Shown piece by piece: positions 1-10,401 of a DNA stretch of 64,000 nucleotides. The translations under genes and the position numbers were made by a program. A model generated the notes under the pieces. That model saw only the letters and a program-made list of their open reading frames with translations, was not told the DNA's origin and made no database searches. Where the stretch lies: the NCBI GenBank assembly GCA_965248605.1, contig CBDFJV010000007.1:2666001-2730000 (forward strand), given 5' to 3'. Every line of letters begins with the position of its first letter. The stretch's first letter is position 1. This DNA comes from CAUZJF01 sp965248605 (GTDB lineage: Bacteria > Chloroflexota > Dehalococcoidia > Lucifugimonadales > CAUZJF01).

Positions 1-713
1 GTGGCTACTACGTCATGCTTTACGAATACGGCTGGTACTCGATGAGCGGAACAGCTGGGCCTTACGGGAGCTACTGCGCCGACGTCCGGCTCGCTGTGTC
101 CAGGGACGGCGAGCACTACACTCGGGTGCTGCCCGACCAGAAGGTGATCAGCCGGGGCCGATTCGGAGAGTGGGACGACGGCTTCCTGATCGTCTCCGAC
201 AAGGTCGCGATCAAAGACGACACGATGTACCTCTACTACTGTGGCCACGACCGCAACTACCCAGGATTCGCCGGGGACATGCTCCATCCGCCGTCGCTCG
301 GCTACCCCAAGACCGACGTTGGAACCAAGCGTGTCTCACAAATGGGCCTTGCGACGCTGCCCCTAGACAGGTTCACATGTCTAAAGACCGACGACGGCGA
401 GGTGCCGGGCTTCGCCGTGACGACCCCGATCGCACTGACTGACCCGGGTCGCACGCGCCTGATTCTCAACGTTTCTGACACGATCCCCGCCAGGAGCTGG
501 GTAGACGTCGAGGTGCTCGACGCTGACACGCTTGAGACCCTAGCTGGCTTCTCTCGTTCGGACTGCAACGGGGTAGACCGGGATGGGCTCGACATGCTGG
601 TGAGCTGGGGGGACGATCGAACTCTCTCGGGCGTCGAGGTCCCACGGATCGCGCTACGCTTCTGGATCTACGGCGCGGCCAGGCTCTATTCGTTCGCCTT
701 TGGCACAACCTGA
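1..713 (+). CDS. Glycosidase-like five-bladed beta-propeller protein, C-terminal part
   Basis: The reading frame is open from the left edge, so the N-terminus lies outside the window; about 236 residues are present. The text resembles GH43/GH32/GH130-type propellers: a blade motif SRDGEHYTRV is followed by GEWDDGFLIVSDKVAIKDD and a run of aromatic strands (MYLYYCGHDRNY). Such proteins bind or cleave carbohydrate. No catalytic residue set can be assigned from this fragment. It lies 39 bases upstream of a sulfatase on the same strand, which suggests joint use in sulfated-polysaccharide breakdown; that link is an inference. No signal peptide can be judged because the start is missing. Confidence 0.6.
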   Translation, partial: GYYVMLYEYGWYSMSGTAGPYGSYCADVRLAVSRDGEHYTRVLPDQKVISRGRFGEWDDGFLIVSDKVAIKDDTMYLYYCGHDRNYPGFAGDMLHPPSLGYPKTDVGTKRVSQMGLATLPLDRFTCLKTDDGEVPGFAVTTPIALTDPGRTRLILNVSDTIPARSWVDVEVLDADTLETLAGFSRSDCNGVDRDGLDMLVSWGDDRTLSGVEVPRIALRFWIYGAARLYSFAFGTT

Positions 714-752
714 ACTTCTCTTCTTTACGCCGTACGTGAGGAGGACCTGAAC

Positions 753-2210
753 GTGCCAAACCGACCGAATCTGCTCTTCATCTTCACCGACCAACAACGT
801 GCTGACACGATGGCGTGTTATGGAAACCACGTCGTCCAGGCTCCGAACCTGAACCGGCTGGCTGATCAGAGCTTCGTATTCGAGAACGCCTACGTCAGCC
901 AGCCGGTCTGCACGCCGTCCCGCTCGACGATCATGACGGGGCTCTATCCCCATACGAGCGGATGCACCAAAAATAGCATACCGTTGCCCGAGGAGACGAA
1001 GACCATCGCGGAGATGGTGTCGCCTGAGTACCGCCGAGGCTACTTCGGGAAGTGGCATCTCGGTGACGAGCTGTCTCCGCAGCACGGGTTCGAGCACTGG
1101 CTGAGCATCGAAGACAACTATCGTAAGTCCTACTCCGACGCGGACGACCTGCCCAAGCGCTCCGACTACTACGCATACCTGATCGAGAACGGCTACGAGC
1201 CTGACAAGGAGAGCGCCGGGCAGAAATTCTTCAGCAGACCGATGGCGGCCCGGCTTCCGGTCGAGCACACCAAAGCGTCCTTTCTTGGCCGAGAGGTCGC
1301 CGGGTTTCTAAAGAAGTCGGTCGGAGAGCCGTTCGTGCTCTACGTCAACTTCCTCGAGCCTCACGCCCCGTTCTTCGGGCCGTTCAACGATATGCACCCG
1401 CACGACCACCTGAATACCGGACCAGCGTTCCTGAAGAAGCCGTCGAGGAACGCGTCGATGCTGCATCGTGTAATGGCGGACTATAACGCCCAGGCCAAGC
1501 AAGACGGCGTCGACCTTTCCTCCGACTCTGGCTGGCGCGAGATACGCGCTCGGTACTGGGGTCTTGTGACCCTCGTGGACCGAGCGGTCGGCGCGATACT
1601 CGTCGCTCTCGAAGCGACGGGCCAGGCCGAGAACACCATAGTGGTCTACACCAGCGAACATGGCGACATGCAGGGGGACCATGGCATCCTCAACAAGACC
1701 GTGATGTACGAAGAGTCGATCAAGGTCCCGCTTCTCATGCGCGTGCCATGGCTCGCCGGAAACGGTAAAAACATCCGTGGACGCTTGAGCCAAATCGACC
1801 TGGTGCCGACGCTGCTCGACCTGCTGGGAGAGTCCATCCCAAGCGAACTCGAGGGACAGAGCCGAGCGGCCGTCCTGCAGGGCGCCTCCGACTTACAGGC
1901 CAATGACGCGGTGGTTCAGTGGAACGGCAGCGACGGCCACAAGTCGCGCGGATTCGAGACGGATGTCCCGACCGAACTCCTCACCGAGGTGGCCGAGACG
2001 CCTAGACGTACGATCATCGCTGCCGAGGGATGGAAGCTTAGCCTGTCACCGGGAGACAACGCGGAACTCTACGATCTGAACGCCGATCCCCACGAGCTGG
2101 TCAACCTGTACGACGAGCCGGACCAGCAAGATCGCGTTCAGGACCTGACGGAACGCTTGGCCGACTGGCAGCAGCGCTTCGGCGACGAAGCGCCACTATC
2201 CAGGCCTTGA
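753..2210 (+). CDS. Sulfatase (alkaline phosphatase superfamily, formylglycine type)
   Basis: This 485-residue protein should hydrolyse sulfate esters. The metal-binding Asp sits in the N-terminal FIFTDQQRADT stretch (residues about 11-20). The formylglycine site is CTPSRSTIMTG, with Cys53 as the residue to be converted, so an FGE-type maturase is required. GKWHLG near residue 110 and a YTSEHGDMQGDHG block near residue 300 are further family motifs. The GTG start at 753 is chosen because AGGAGG lies at 738-743. No signal peptide is visible, which points to a cytoplasmic enzyme acting on imported substrate. Substrate (choline sulfate, sugar sulfate or other) cannot be told from sequence. It probably forms an operon with the propeller protein upstream. 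Confidence 0.9.
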   Translation: MPNRPNLLFIFTDQQRADTMACYGNHVVQAPNLNRLADQSFVFENAYVSQPVCTPSRSTIMTGLYPHTSGCTKNSIPLPEETKTIAEMVSPEYRRGYFGKWHLGDELSPQHGFEHWLSIEDNYRKSYSDADDLPKRSDYYAYLIENGYEPDKESAGQKFFSRPMAARLPVEHTKASFLGREVAGFLKKSVGEPFVLYVNFLEPHAPFFGPFNDMHPHDHLNTGPAFLKKPSRNASMLHRVMADYNAQAKQDGVDLSSDSGWREIRARYWGLVTLVDRAVGAILVALEATGQAENTIVVYTSEHGDMQGDHGILNKTVMYEESIKVPLLMRVPWLAGNGKNIRGRLSQIDLVPTLLDLLGESIPSELEGQSRAAVLQGASDLQANDAVVQWNGSDGHKSRGFETDVPTELLTEVAETPRRTIIAAEGWKLSLSPGDNAELYDLNADPHELVNLYDEPDQQDRVQDLTERLADWQQRFGDEAPLSRP

Positions 2211-2383
2211 TCCGCCGGACATGTAGCGTATACAGCGGAAGTCGAATAACATCACCCAGTGGTGCAATCTCGATGTTTCCAGGGTACGAACAAAAATGTA
2301 ACTCAGCAAGATAGTGCGTTCGTACCTGTTCGCCCGACGGTTAGGAGCGTAGAGTCCCGCGTGACGTAGTAGGAGGGAGCGCG

Positions 2384-4888
2384 ATGGCACACGCAGGCGC
2401 AGAGAGAACGCGGGTAGGGGAAACGCTGGCGGGGTTCCTGGAACAGAAGGCGCAAGAGTTCGGCGACCGTCCGGCGCTGTTCTTCAAACCGGGGTTCAGG
2501 TACCAGAAGTGGTCCTACCAGGACATCTGGGAGGGCGCCGGGCGGGTCGCATCGCTGCTCCAGCAACGAGGCATCGGCAAGGGTGATCGGGTGCTGCTCT
2601 GGGGACCTAACTGCCCCCAGTGGGTGCTCAGCTTCTTCGGCTGCATCCGCGCCGGTGTCATAGTCGTACCTCTCGACCTGAGAAGCTCACAAGACTTCGT
2701 GGAGACCGTGTCGTCCAAGACCAGGGCCAAAATGGCCTTCGTCTCGCGCGTCACCCCCGACGCGCATACCGAGCTGGGGCTTCCAGAGGTGATGTTCGAG
2801 GAGCTAGAAGAGCTCTGCCACGGACTAGGCCATCCGGAACAGGTTGACCTTTCGCCGGACGACCTCGTAGAGGTCATGTTCACCTCCGGCACAACGGGCG
2901 ATCCCAAGGGCGTGATGCTGTCTCACAAAAACCTAATGTCAGACCTCAACTCGACCATCCAGTACGTACCCGGAGAGCCGACAGATCGGCTCATGTCAAT
3001 ACTTCCGCTCAGCCACATGTTCGAGCAAATGGGCGGCCTGTTCATCGTCCTCAGGGTGGGCGCGAACGTTACTTATCCGACGAGCCGCCAGCCCACGGTC
3101 CTCTTCAGAACGATGCGCGAGCGGAAAGTGACGTTATTGTTGCTGGTGCCGCAAGCCCTCGAGCTATTCATGAAGGGCATCGAGCGTGAAGTGCGGAACC
3201 AGGGTAAGGAGAGATTGTGGAGCGTTCTGATGAGCGTGGCGCGCCGCACACCCTTCAGGCTCCGCCGTATCCTGTTCAGGCAGGTCCATAAGAAGTTCGG
3301 GGGCTCACTTAATCTCATCTTTGCAGGCGGCGCGGCCGTGGACCCTGAGATCGGCGAAAAGTGGGGACTGCTGGGTGTTAACGTGATACAGGGGTACGGT
3401 GCCACTGAAGCGTCGCCCGTTATCTCCGCCCACCCGGTCACGAAGCCGCGGTTCGACTCGGCGGGACTGCCCCTGCCCGGTGTCGACATGAAGATCGCCG
3501 GAGACGGCGAGGTCCTGCTCCGCGGCGACAACATCACTTCGGGCTATTGGGAGGCGCCGGAGCAGACCGACGCCGTCTTCGAAGATGGGTGGTACAAAAC
3601 GGGCGACCAGGGCATCATCGACGAGAACGGCTTCCTGCACCTTAAGGGTCGCAAGAAAGACATGATCGTGCTCGCCAGCGGCCAGAACGTGTTCCCCGAG
3701 GACATCGAAGCCTTGCTGAAGAAGCACCCTTCGTTGAAGGACTCGGTTGTCGTCGGGCTGCCCAAGGGCGCCGACACCGAGGTCCACGCGGTCTTCATCA
3801 TGGATCAACCGGAAGAAGCCCCAGATGTGGTCTCATGGGCCAACGCCCGATTGAACGAGCACCAGCAGATCCGGGGCCACACCGTCTGGACCCAGGAGGA
3901 CTTCCCTCGGACTCACACCCTCAAGGTCAAGAAACGGGTCGTTGTCGACGCATTGGTGGGCGCCGAGAAACCCGCGCCCGCCGCGATTCAGCCAGCGGGC
4001 AAGCCCCAGGACGGTGGCGTTACGCTGCACCGGCTTGTCGCTGAGATCGGAGGCCTTGCCTCTGAAGAGATCGAAGCAGCCAAGAGTCTCGGCGGCGATC
4101 TAAACCTGGACTCTCTGAAACGGGTCGAGTTGCTCTCAGCAGTGGAAGCCGAGCTTGGGGTCTACCTCGACGAGAGCCAGGTCGGAGCCGACACGACGGT
4201 GCAGCAGCTAGAGGAAATGCTGGCGGCGGGCTCGGCAAGCCCGCAGAACTTCAAGTTCCCGGCGTGGGGCATGAGCTGGTGGTGCAGGATCGTCCGTGGC
4301 GCAATTCAACGAAGCGTCGTCTTTCCCCTCGTCAGAACGATCTACCGGGTCAGAGTGTTGGACGAGGACAGAGTCGACACGGTCAAGGGGCCGGTCATGT
4401 TCGCGTCGAACCATACCCTGGGGCTCGACAACCCGGTCCTGATCAAGGCGATGCCACCGCGGTGGCGGCGTCGCATGGCTATTGCTGGAGCGGCTTACCT
4501 GTGGCGGAGCCCCATATGGGCGGTATTGAACCCGCTCCTTGGGAATGGGTTCCCGTTGGCCAAAGACGGCCCCGTGCGGCCGAGCCTCGAGAACCTTGGC
4601 AATATCCTCGACCGCGGATGGTCGGTGCTCATCTACCCTGAAGGGGAGTTGACAGTCGGCGGCCCGATGAAGCCCTTCTTGGACGGCACGGGCCTGGTAG
4701 CAGTGGAAGGTAAGATCCCGGTCGTCCCTCTGCGCGTCGATGTCGAGAGCATGGGCAGGCCCTCCGTATTCCCTTTCCTGCGTCGAGGCGAGGTCGAGGT
4801 GCGATTCGGCGAACCAATCACCTTCGAGCCGGGGACCTCCTACCAGGATGCCACCGCGACCATCGAGGCGGCGGTAAGGGCGCTGTAG
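2384..4888 (+). CDS. Acyl-CoA/acyl-ACP synthetase fused to carrier and PlsC-type acyltransferase
   Basis: An 834-residue three-domain protein. Residues about 10-530 are an AMP-forming ligase: the P-loop-like FTSGTTGDPKG at 166-176, GYGATE, the hinge KTGDQG and the C-terminal KGRKKDMIVLASG are all present. Residues about 550-620 look like an acyl-carrier domain, with DLNLDSLKRVELL placing the phosphopantetheine Ser at 577. Residues about 650-834 are a PlsC/LPLAT acyltransferase with the H-x4-D motif NHTLGLD (His677, Asp682) and YPEGELTVGG. The layout suggests that a fatty acid is activated, held on the built-in carrier and passed to a lysophospholipid acceptor, comparable to E. coli Aas, which has acyltransferase first and no carrier. 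AGGAGG lies upstream of the ATG. The MFS gene follows after six bases. Confidence 0.88.
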   Translation: MAHAGAERTRVGETLAGFLEQKAQEFGDRPALFFKPGFRYQKWSYQDIWEGAGRVASLLQQRGIGKGDRVLLWGPNCPQWVLSFFGCIRAGVIVVPLDLRSSQDFVETVSSKTRAKMAFVSRVTPDAHTELGLPEVMFEELEELCHGLGHPEQVDLSPDDLVEVMFTSGTTGDPKGVMLSHKNLMSDLNSTIQYVPGEPTDRLMSILPLSHMFEQMGGLFIVLRVGANVTYPTSRQPTVLFRTMRERKVTLLLLVPQALELFMKGIEREVRNQGKERLWSVLMSVARRTPFRLRRILFRQVHKKFGGSLNLIFAGGAAVDPEIGEKWGLLGVNVIQGYGATEASPVISAHPVTKPRFDSAGLPLPGVDMKIAGDGEVLLRGDNITSGYWEAPEQTDAVFEDGWYKTGDQGIIDENGFLHLKGRKKDMIVLASGQNVFPEDIEALLKKHPSLKDSVVVGLPKGADTEVHAVFIMDQPEEAPDVVSWANARLNEHQQIRGHTVWTQEDFPRTHTLKVKKRVVVDALVGAEKPAPAAIQPAGKPQDGGVTLHRLVAEIGGLASEEIEAAKSLGGDLNLDSLKRVELLSAVEAELGVYLDESQVGADTTVQQLEEMLAAGSASPQNFKFPAWGMSWWCRIVRGAIQRSVVFPLVRTIYRVRVLDEDRVDTVKGPVMFASNHTLGLDNPVLIKAMPPRWRRRMAIAGAAYLWRSPIWAVLNPLLGNGFPLAKDGPVRPSLENLGNILDRGWSVLIYPEGELTVGGPMKPFLDGTGLVAVEGKIPVVPLRVDVESMGRPSVFPFLRRGEVEVRFGEPITFEPGTSYQDATATIEAAVRAL

Positions 4889-4894
4889 CCGCTG

Positions 4895-6373
4895 ATGGGG
4901 CACGCCGCGGCGGACACTAGCCGGTGGACACGGCCGGCCTGGTGGGGCGCCAAGCCGCACATCGTGTTCACCATCGTCGTGTTCATTTTCCTCGCGTCCC
5001 TGGACAACGCGGCCATCGGCGTGCTGCCGCCTCTCTACGCTGAGATCGCTGACGATCTCAACACGCGGGAGACGACGCTCGGCGTTGCCGGTGCTCTTTC
5101 GGTCTTGATCGCAGCTGTCGCCGCCGCGCTTTGGGGCTATTGGGGGGACCGAAGCAGCCGAAAGCTACTCCTGCTGTACGGCACCGTGATCTGGACCATC
5201 GCGTTGTTCTTGACCGGGATGTCCGGGTCGATCGTCTGGTTCGTACTCTTTCAGGCCATCGCGGCTATCGGCTTCGGTTGTATCGCTTCCGTAGGCTTTA
5301 GCGTGCTCAGCGATTTCGTGACAGCCCGCAGGCGTGGCTTCATCATGAGCCTCTGGGGCTTGTCACAGGGACTTGGGATGGGCGTAGGCGTGTTCGTCGG
5401 GGGCCAGCTGGGGGCCGACGAGTGGCGGCTGCCCCTTTTCGTCGTTGCTGCCGCCGGTCTGGCCTTCGCGGCGTTGTACCTGCTGACCTACGAGCCCAAG
5501 CGCGGGAGGGTCGAGCCTGAGGTGCCACAAACGGAGCCGGTTGAGCCCGCCGCCGAGCCCCGAATTGAGCTCAGCGACGTTCCTCGCTTGGCCACCAAGC
5601 CTTCTAATGTCTGGCTGATTCTGCAAGGATTCGCTGCCCAGCTAGGCTACGGCTCCCTCATCTGGCTACCGCGGCTGTACGCTGCCAAGACGGAAGCACT
5701 GGGCTATTCGATGCAGACCGCGACCAGGGTAGGGGGGCTGTTCGCCATCCTGTTCCAGGTCGGAGGAGTTCTCTCCGTGCTCGGCGGCTACGTTGGGGAC
5801 AGGTGGCAGCAGCGTGATCCTCGGGGCCGGGCGATGCTCAGCGCCATCGGAGTGCTAGGAGCCGTTCCGTTGTTCGTCACGATGTTCCTGCTGCCTATGC
5901 ATGGACTGGACATTCCAGACCAGGGAAGCACGGGTGAGGTAGCTGGGGCAGTGCTGCGGAATCTCGTTACGAACGGTTGGGTCGCGGTGGCATTTGTGCT
6001 GGCCCTCGGGGCGCTAGCTCTGACCTCGGCCGACTCGCCCAACTGGTTCGCTTTGTTGAGCGAGGTGAACTTGCCCGAGCACCGGGGTACAGCTTTCGGG
6101 CTCGCCAACCTGTCCAACGGCGCGGGGCGCGCTCTGGGTATATGGCTGACCCCGGCAGCGGCGGTCTTTTTCGCCGCCCGGTTCGACGATCCGATGAACC
6201 TCGCCCTGGGGCTGGCCGTGTTCCAGCTATTCTTCCTTCCGGCAGGGTACTGCTACTACAGGGCCACCAAAACGACCCCCAAGGACATAGCGGATGCTAG
6301 AGAGACGGTGGCCCGGCGCCTCGGCCTGTACTCGATGTGGAGCAGTGGGGCGTTGGCGGCGCTGCCGCTGTAG
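4895..6373 (+). CDS. MFS transporter, probable lysophospholipid or solute carrier
   Basis: A 492-residue multi-pass membrane protein. The N-terminal half shows the MFS loop pattern (WGYWGDRSSRK between helices 2 and 3) and the second half repeats it (GGYVGDRWQQRDPRG). A charged Pro/Glu-rich linker separates the halves near residue 205. The gene starts six bases after the acyl-synthetase fusion, so both are probably cotranslated; in Proteobacteria the Aas acyltransferase/synthetase pairs with the LplT lysophospholipid transporter, which makes a lipid cargo plausible here but not shown. The last 12 or so residues are encoded antisense to a DNRLRE-type domain of the neighbouring pseudogene, so the native 3' end has probably been lost and replaced. 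Confidence 0.85.
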   Translation: MGHAAADTSRWTRPAWWGAKPHIVFTIVVFIFLASLDNAAIGVLPPLYAEIADDLNTRETTLGVAGALSVLIAAVAAALWGYWGDRSSRKLLLLYGTVIWTIALFLTGMSGSIVWFVLFQAIAAIGFGCIASVGFSVLSDFVTARRRGFIMSLWGLSQGLGMGVGVFVGGQLGADEWRLPLFVVAAAGLAFAALYLLTYEPKRGRVEPEVPQTEPVEPAAEPRIELSDVPRLATKPSNVWLILQGFAAQLGYGSLIWLPRLYAAKTEALGYSMQTATRVGGLFAILFQVGGVLSVLGGYVGDRWQQRDPRGRAMLSAIGVLGAVPLFVTMFLLPMHGLDIPDQGSTGEVAGAVLRNLVTNGWVAVAFVLALGALALTSADSPNWFALLSEVNLPEHRGTAFGLANLSNGAGRALGIWLTPAAAVFFAARFDDPMNLALGLAVFQLFFLPAGYCYYRATKTTPKDIADARETVARRLGLYSMWSSGALAALPL

Positions 6374-8498
6374 GATTCGGCGGTCCTTGGACCGTTGTTC
6401 GGCCCGGCGCTTGCGGCCAGGACGGCCAGAGCGTTGCCCGACACCCATCCCGGTCGGTTGACGACCTCCTGGATGATGGCCGAGATGTCCGTGGACTGGT
6501 GGGCCTCGCCGATGGTGTTCCAAGCCGGGATGTTGGCCCAAACGACCGAAGCCGGGGTTTTGGCCCTAGACGAAATGTCGAAATCCGAGCTACTGAAAGT
6601 CACGGCGTTGTCAGAGGCCTCAGCGTAGAACTCGACGTCGGCGGGATCGGAGCCCGTCTCGTCCGTGGTGAGCTCCAGGTAAGCGCTAACGATGGTCGCT
6701 CCTTGTGGGACCGTGACGTTGGTCCAGCGCATGCCGACGAAGGCCTGCACGCTGCCGCCGTCCTCCATGAACTCTAAGTCGGAGCTGGTGTACGTGTTCG
6801 CGCCTGACGACTTCTCCTCGGAGTCGTCCTTGTTGGCTCCGACTCGCACCTCGATTATCGTCGTGGAGCCGTCACTGATGTCGAAAGTGATGGCGAAGTC
6901 GTCGGTGTTAGCGTTGACGGCTTCGTCCTGACATTTGGCGTAGAAGGTGTAGATACCGCCGTCCGCCAGCCCAGACACAGTGTCCGAGTGCGAAGTACCA
7001 CCGGTCACGCCGAAGGTGTCGGTCATGTCGGCGTGGGCGGTGTTCGGCACCGTGGAGTGTCGGCATGTGGCGTCTTCGTTGGTGTCGAGCGATATGTCGG
7101 TCTGCGTCGTGCCTGCGGACAACGTACCGGTAGGCTGCGGGTTGCTCCTGACAGGCGGAATGACATCTGGCCCTGTCGTGAACTCGATGTGCAGCAACGC
7201 CGCGTTGGCCGAGCTGCCGTTGTAGGACTCTGCGGTTCGGGGCCCGTTGTTTGCCCCGGCGCTGGTTGCCAGTACTGCCAGCGCGTTGCCTGACGCCCAT
7301 CCGGGCCGGTTCACGACCTCTTGAATGACGGTCGAAATGTCCGGTGACTGGTGTTTTTCGCCGACAGTGGTCCAGGCAGGTATGCTACTCCAGGCAACGG
7401 AGGCGGTAGTCTTATCTCTCGACGAGATGTCGAAGGCCGAGCTACTGAAGGAGGTCGCGTCGTCGCCATCCTCCGCGTAGAACTCGACATCGGAGGGACT
7501 AGAGCCGGTCTCGTCTGTCGTGAGCTCCAGGTAAGCGTTCAGGATATTGGCCCCTTGCGGGACGGTGACGTTGGCGAATCGCATACCCACGTGCGTCTGG
7601 ATGGTGCCCCCGTCGTTCATGAACTCCAGATCTGAGCTCGTAAGGTTTATGCTGCCTGCCGGCGTCTCTTCTGCATCGTTTGAAGAGCCGGCTACGCGTA
7701 CCTCCACAACCGTACTACTCGTGGAAGTGACCAACCTGAAGATGCCCGTGAACGTGGAGACGTAGATGTATCCGTCGGGACCCTCTGTCAGGTCGATTAG
7801 GGAACCTTGTCCGCCTGTATAGGCGGAACTCAGACTACCAAGGAGGTCGAGAGAAGGACCCGACAGTACGATGCGCCTGACCTGACCTTCATTGAAGTCC
7901 GTGAACAGCAGGTTGTCGTGGTAGGCCGCCGGGTATGCCGAGTTCTCGCTCACCGCGATGATTCCGGTAGGCGCGATGGTGGGTGTGAACTCGATGATCG
8001 GGTCGATGAATAGTGGGTTGCCTGCGATCCCGGTAACCGTCGGCCAGCCATAGTTGCCGTCGGCCACGATCAGATTAACCTCGTCGTCCACCGACGTGCC
8101 GTTCTCTGTTGCCCATAGGCCGTTGCTATGGGGGTGGAACGTGAAGTCAAAACTGTTTCTCAGGCCCAGGGAGTAGACTGCTGAGCCCGGCGTGGGGTTG
8201 TCAACCGGGATCGTCCCGTCGCTGTTGTACCGCAGGATCTTGCCGGCCAACGAACTGGGGTCCTGCGAGAGCGCAGAGTTCTCCGTGTCGCCGATCGTCA
8301 CATACAGCTTGCCGTCTGGCCCGAAGTGGATGTTGCCGCCGTTATGATTGTCGGCCGCCGGGAGGTTGTCAATGATCACGGTCTCCGCGGTCCCTGTGTC
8401 GCCAACCGCGGTCAGCCTGACCACCTTGTTGCGAAGCGGACTTGCCACCGTATGGAATACGTAAACAAAGCCGTTCGTCCCGAAGTTCGGGTCCAAGG
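6256..8498 (-). pseudogene. Fragment 5: sugar-dehydrogenase propeller and two DNRLRE-like domains
   Basis: The open frame begins next to the insertion at 8499 with LALDPNFGTNGFVYVFHTV, a blade of PQQ-type glucose/sorbosone dehydrogenases (GSDH family), and carries GGNIHFGPDGKLYVTIGD and GLRNSFDFTFHP. Two tandem domains of roughly 165 residues follow. Both have the DNRLRE/carbohydrate-binding pattern DLEFM-DGG, YLELTTDETGS, DISSRxKT and SAxxGxNNGPRTAESY, separated by a spacer with CRHSTVPNTAHADM. The second domain stops matching the first just after LLHIEY, at about 6337, where the convergent MFS gene begins; the frame runs on antisense to that gene as far as 6256. The true C-terminus therefore looks deleted. 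Confidence 0.8.
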
Positions 8499-8629
8499 CT
8501 AGTAGACCGAAATCTTTGAAATGAGGGGTAGCCGAGATTGGCGTGCTACGACGACAGGGCGGGTTTCAAACCCGCCCCTACCAAGCCGTAACCTCAGAAC
8601 CCTTCAATACTAGGATGTTGGACCACTAG
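8499..8629 (-). mobile_element. MITE-like element, copy A (131 bp, IS630-like ends)
   Basis: The unit is bounded by CTAG at both ends and is identical to copies B and C by eye, but in opposite orientation to them. Ends are imperfect inverted repeats: CTAGTGGTCCAACATC at one side and CTAGTAGACCGAAATC at the other (12 of 16 match). The centre holds the 21-base palindrome GGGCGGGTTT-G-AAACCCGCCC. There is no ORF, so it would need a transposase in trans. Removal of 127 bp, keeping one CTAG, restores GLIS-LALDPN in the host gene. Duplication of TA inside CTAG is the known habit of IS630, which is the best guess for the parent family. Confidence 0.85.
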
Positions 8630-10401
8630 GCTGATCAGCCCTTTCTCTCCGCCGGTCAGCACTGGCAACGTGTAGAAGGGTTGAGCTAGCAGAGTCCACG
8701 CGCTGTCCACGATTCTGATGTTGCCCGTCTGGAACTCGTTGAAAAAGAGCCTGCCGTCGGGCGCGAACGCCAAGGCTATCGGGAAGCTGAGACCGCCCAA
8801 CACCGACTCCAACTGGAACTCGCCGGCCGGAGGCTGATCGACCGTGAAGTTCAACACCTGACCGGCTTGGGGATTCGGTAGCTCCGTGTCGTCTCCCCTC
8901 GCGAGGACGAAACTCACCTCGTGTGCGCCTGGGGCTAAGCCGAATATCTCGATAGACGAAGAGCTTTTCCAGTGGCTGAAGTGAGTGTGCAGACCCTGGT
9001 AACGTACCTCGTTCGTGGCGCCGTTGTAGAAGTGATAGGGAATCGGATCGCTGTCGATATAGTAGTGAAGATGGGACTGGCCCTGGTCTCCGATCACGAA
9101 ATTCTGTACCGCGAAGTCGATAGTCACGACCCCGGACGGCAGCGTCGCCCCTTCACTTGGACTCACAACCGAGAACGTGGCAGGGTCTACAGTGACCGAG
9201 ACTGTGCCGGTGCTATTGGCTTGCCCGTCCGAGACCTCGTAGTCGAAGGCGTCATTGCCGCTGAACCCCGGGTCCGGCGTGTAAGTGCCGCTTGAGCAGT
9301 CGGCCGCCACGCTCGACGAGCCATTAGCTGGCGCCAACGAGATCGAACAGGTCAGAGGGTCCCCTTCTTCGTCGGACACCGAAGGCGCCCACGGTATTAC
9401 TGTTTCCTGGTCGCCACTGGCCGCAACGTTGTCGGCGACGGGGGGGTCGTTCACCTCCGCGATAGTGGCCGTAGTCGTAGAAGGCGTGGAGCTGGCGAGC
9501 CCGTCGTTGACGACTAGCGCGACCGTGAAGGTGCCGCTAGTCGTGTACGTGTGGCTGGGGCCTACGCCCGTTCCTGTGTTGCCGTCGCCGAAGTCCCAGG
9601 CGTAGGTCAGCGGATCACCGTCGGCGTCGGACGCCCCGGAGCCGTCGAAGGCGATCGGCGAGTCTTCGTTGCCGTTGTACGGCCCCCCCGCATCGGCGAC
9701 CGGTGGATTATTCGAGTCCAGAGAAATGACAACGCTGTCGAGAATGTTGCGGTCGATGTCGACGAATTCGGCAGTCAAATCGCGGCCGTCTACTGAGAAC
9801 CGCAGATGCCCGAAGAAGCCGTTGATCTTCACCGCGCTCCATAGATTGCAGTTGGACGCGGTTCCGCAGGAGCTGGAGCTATCGGCGTAGAGCTGTCCAC
9901 CGCCCGTCCCAACCGTGAAATAGATCGTATGGTCCGGTGCTGCGCAAATCGAAAACGGGGCCAACCCGCAACTCGTGGTGTCAACGTTGACGCCGTCGTT
10001 CTCGACGGGAAGAGTCCTCTCGTACGCGTGCTGGTGCCCGCCGATCCATATGTCTACCTTGTGCTGTTCAATGAGCGGCTCCAGGACCGCGCGGGGCTCG
10101 TCGGCGCTGGCGTGTTCGTCGTCTTTGCCCCAGTTGTAGAGACTGAAATGAGCGAAGACGATTATCCAGTCGATGTCGGGGTCCTGCCTCGCCGCAGCGA
10201 GATCCGCGTCGAGCCAATCGTAACGGGCTTCTCCAGGTTGGATTTGCCCCGAGAACTCATCATCGTGGTCCTTGCCGAGGTTCAGAGAGACGATGTGTAC
10301 GTTGCCAACGTCGAACGAGTACCACAGCTCCGGGAGCTCGTCGCGGTCGCACCCGTCTCCGATAAGCGTGCAAAGCTGGTTTGGAGACCTCCCGGGGAAG
10401 G
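8594..10401 (-). pseudogene. Fragment 4: metallophosphatase C-terminal half, PKD, Ig-like, start of sugar dehydrogenase
   Basis: The frame is open from 10401, next to insertion B, down to a stop inside insertion A. It begins AFPGRSPNQLCTLIGDGC and continues ELWYSFDVGNVHIVSLNLG, then has the phosphatase metal motifs VFAHFSLYNWG and GGHQHAYERT, matching the intact paralogue at 34.7-38.7 kb. A PKD domain follows (DPLTYAWDFGDGNTGTGVG), then a cadherin-like repeat (YTPDPGFSGNDAFDYEVSDG), a module with HLHYYIDSDP, and the first blade of a sugar-dehydrogenase propeller (FAPDGRLFFNEFQTGNIRI). The last genuine residues are EKGLISL; the final VVQHPSIEGF is read from the insertion. The ATG-like start at 9964 is internal and should not be taken as a gene start. 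Confidence 0.8.
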
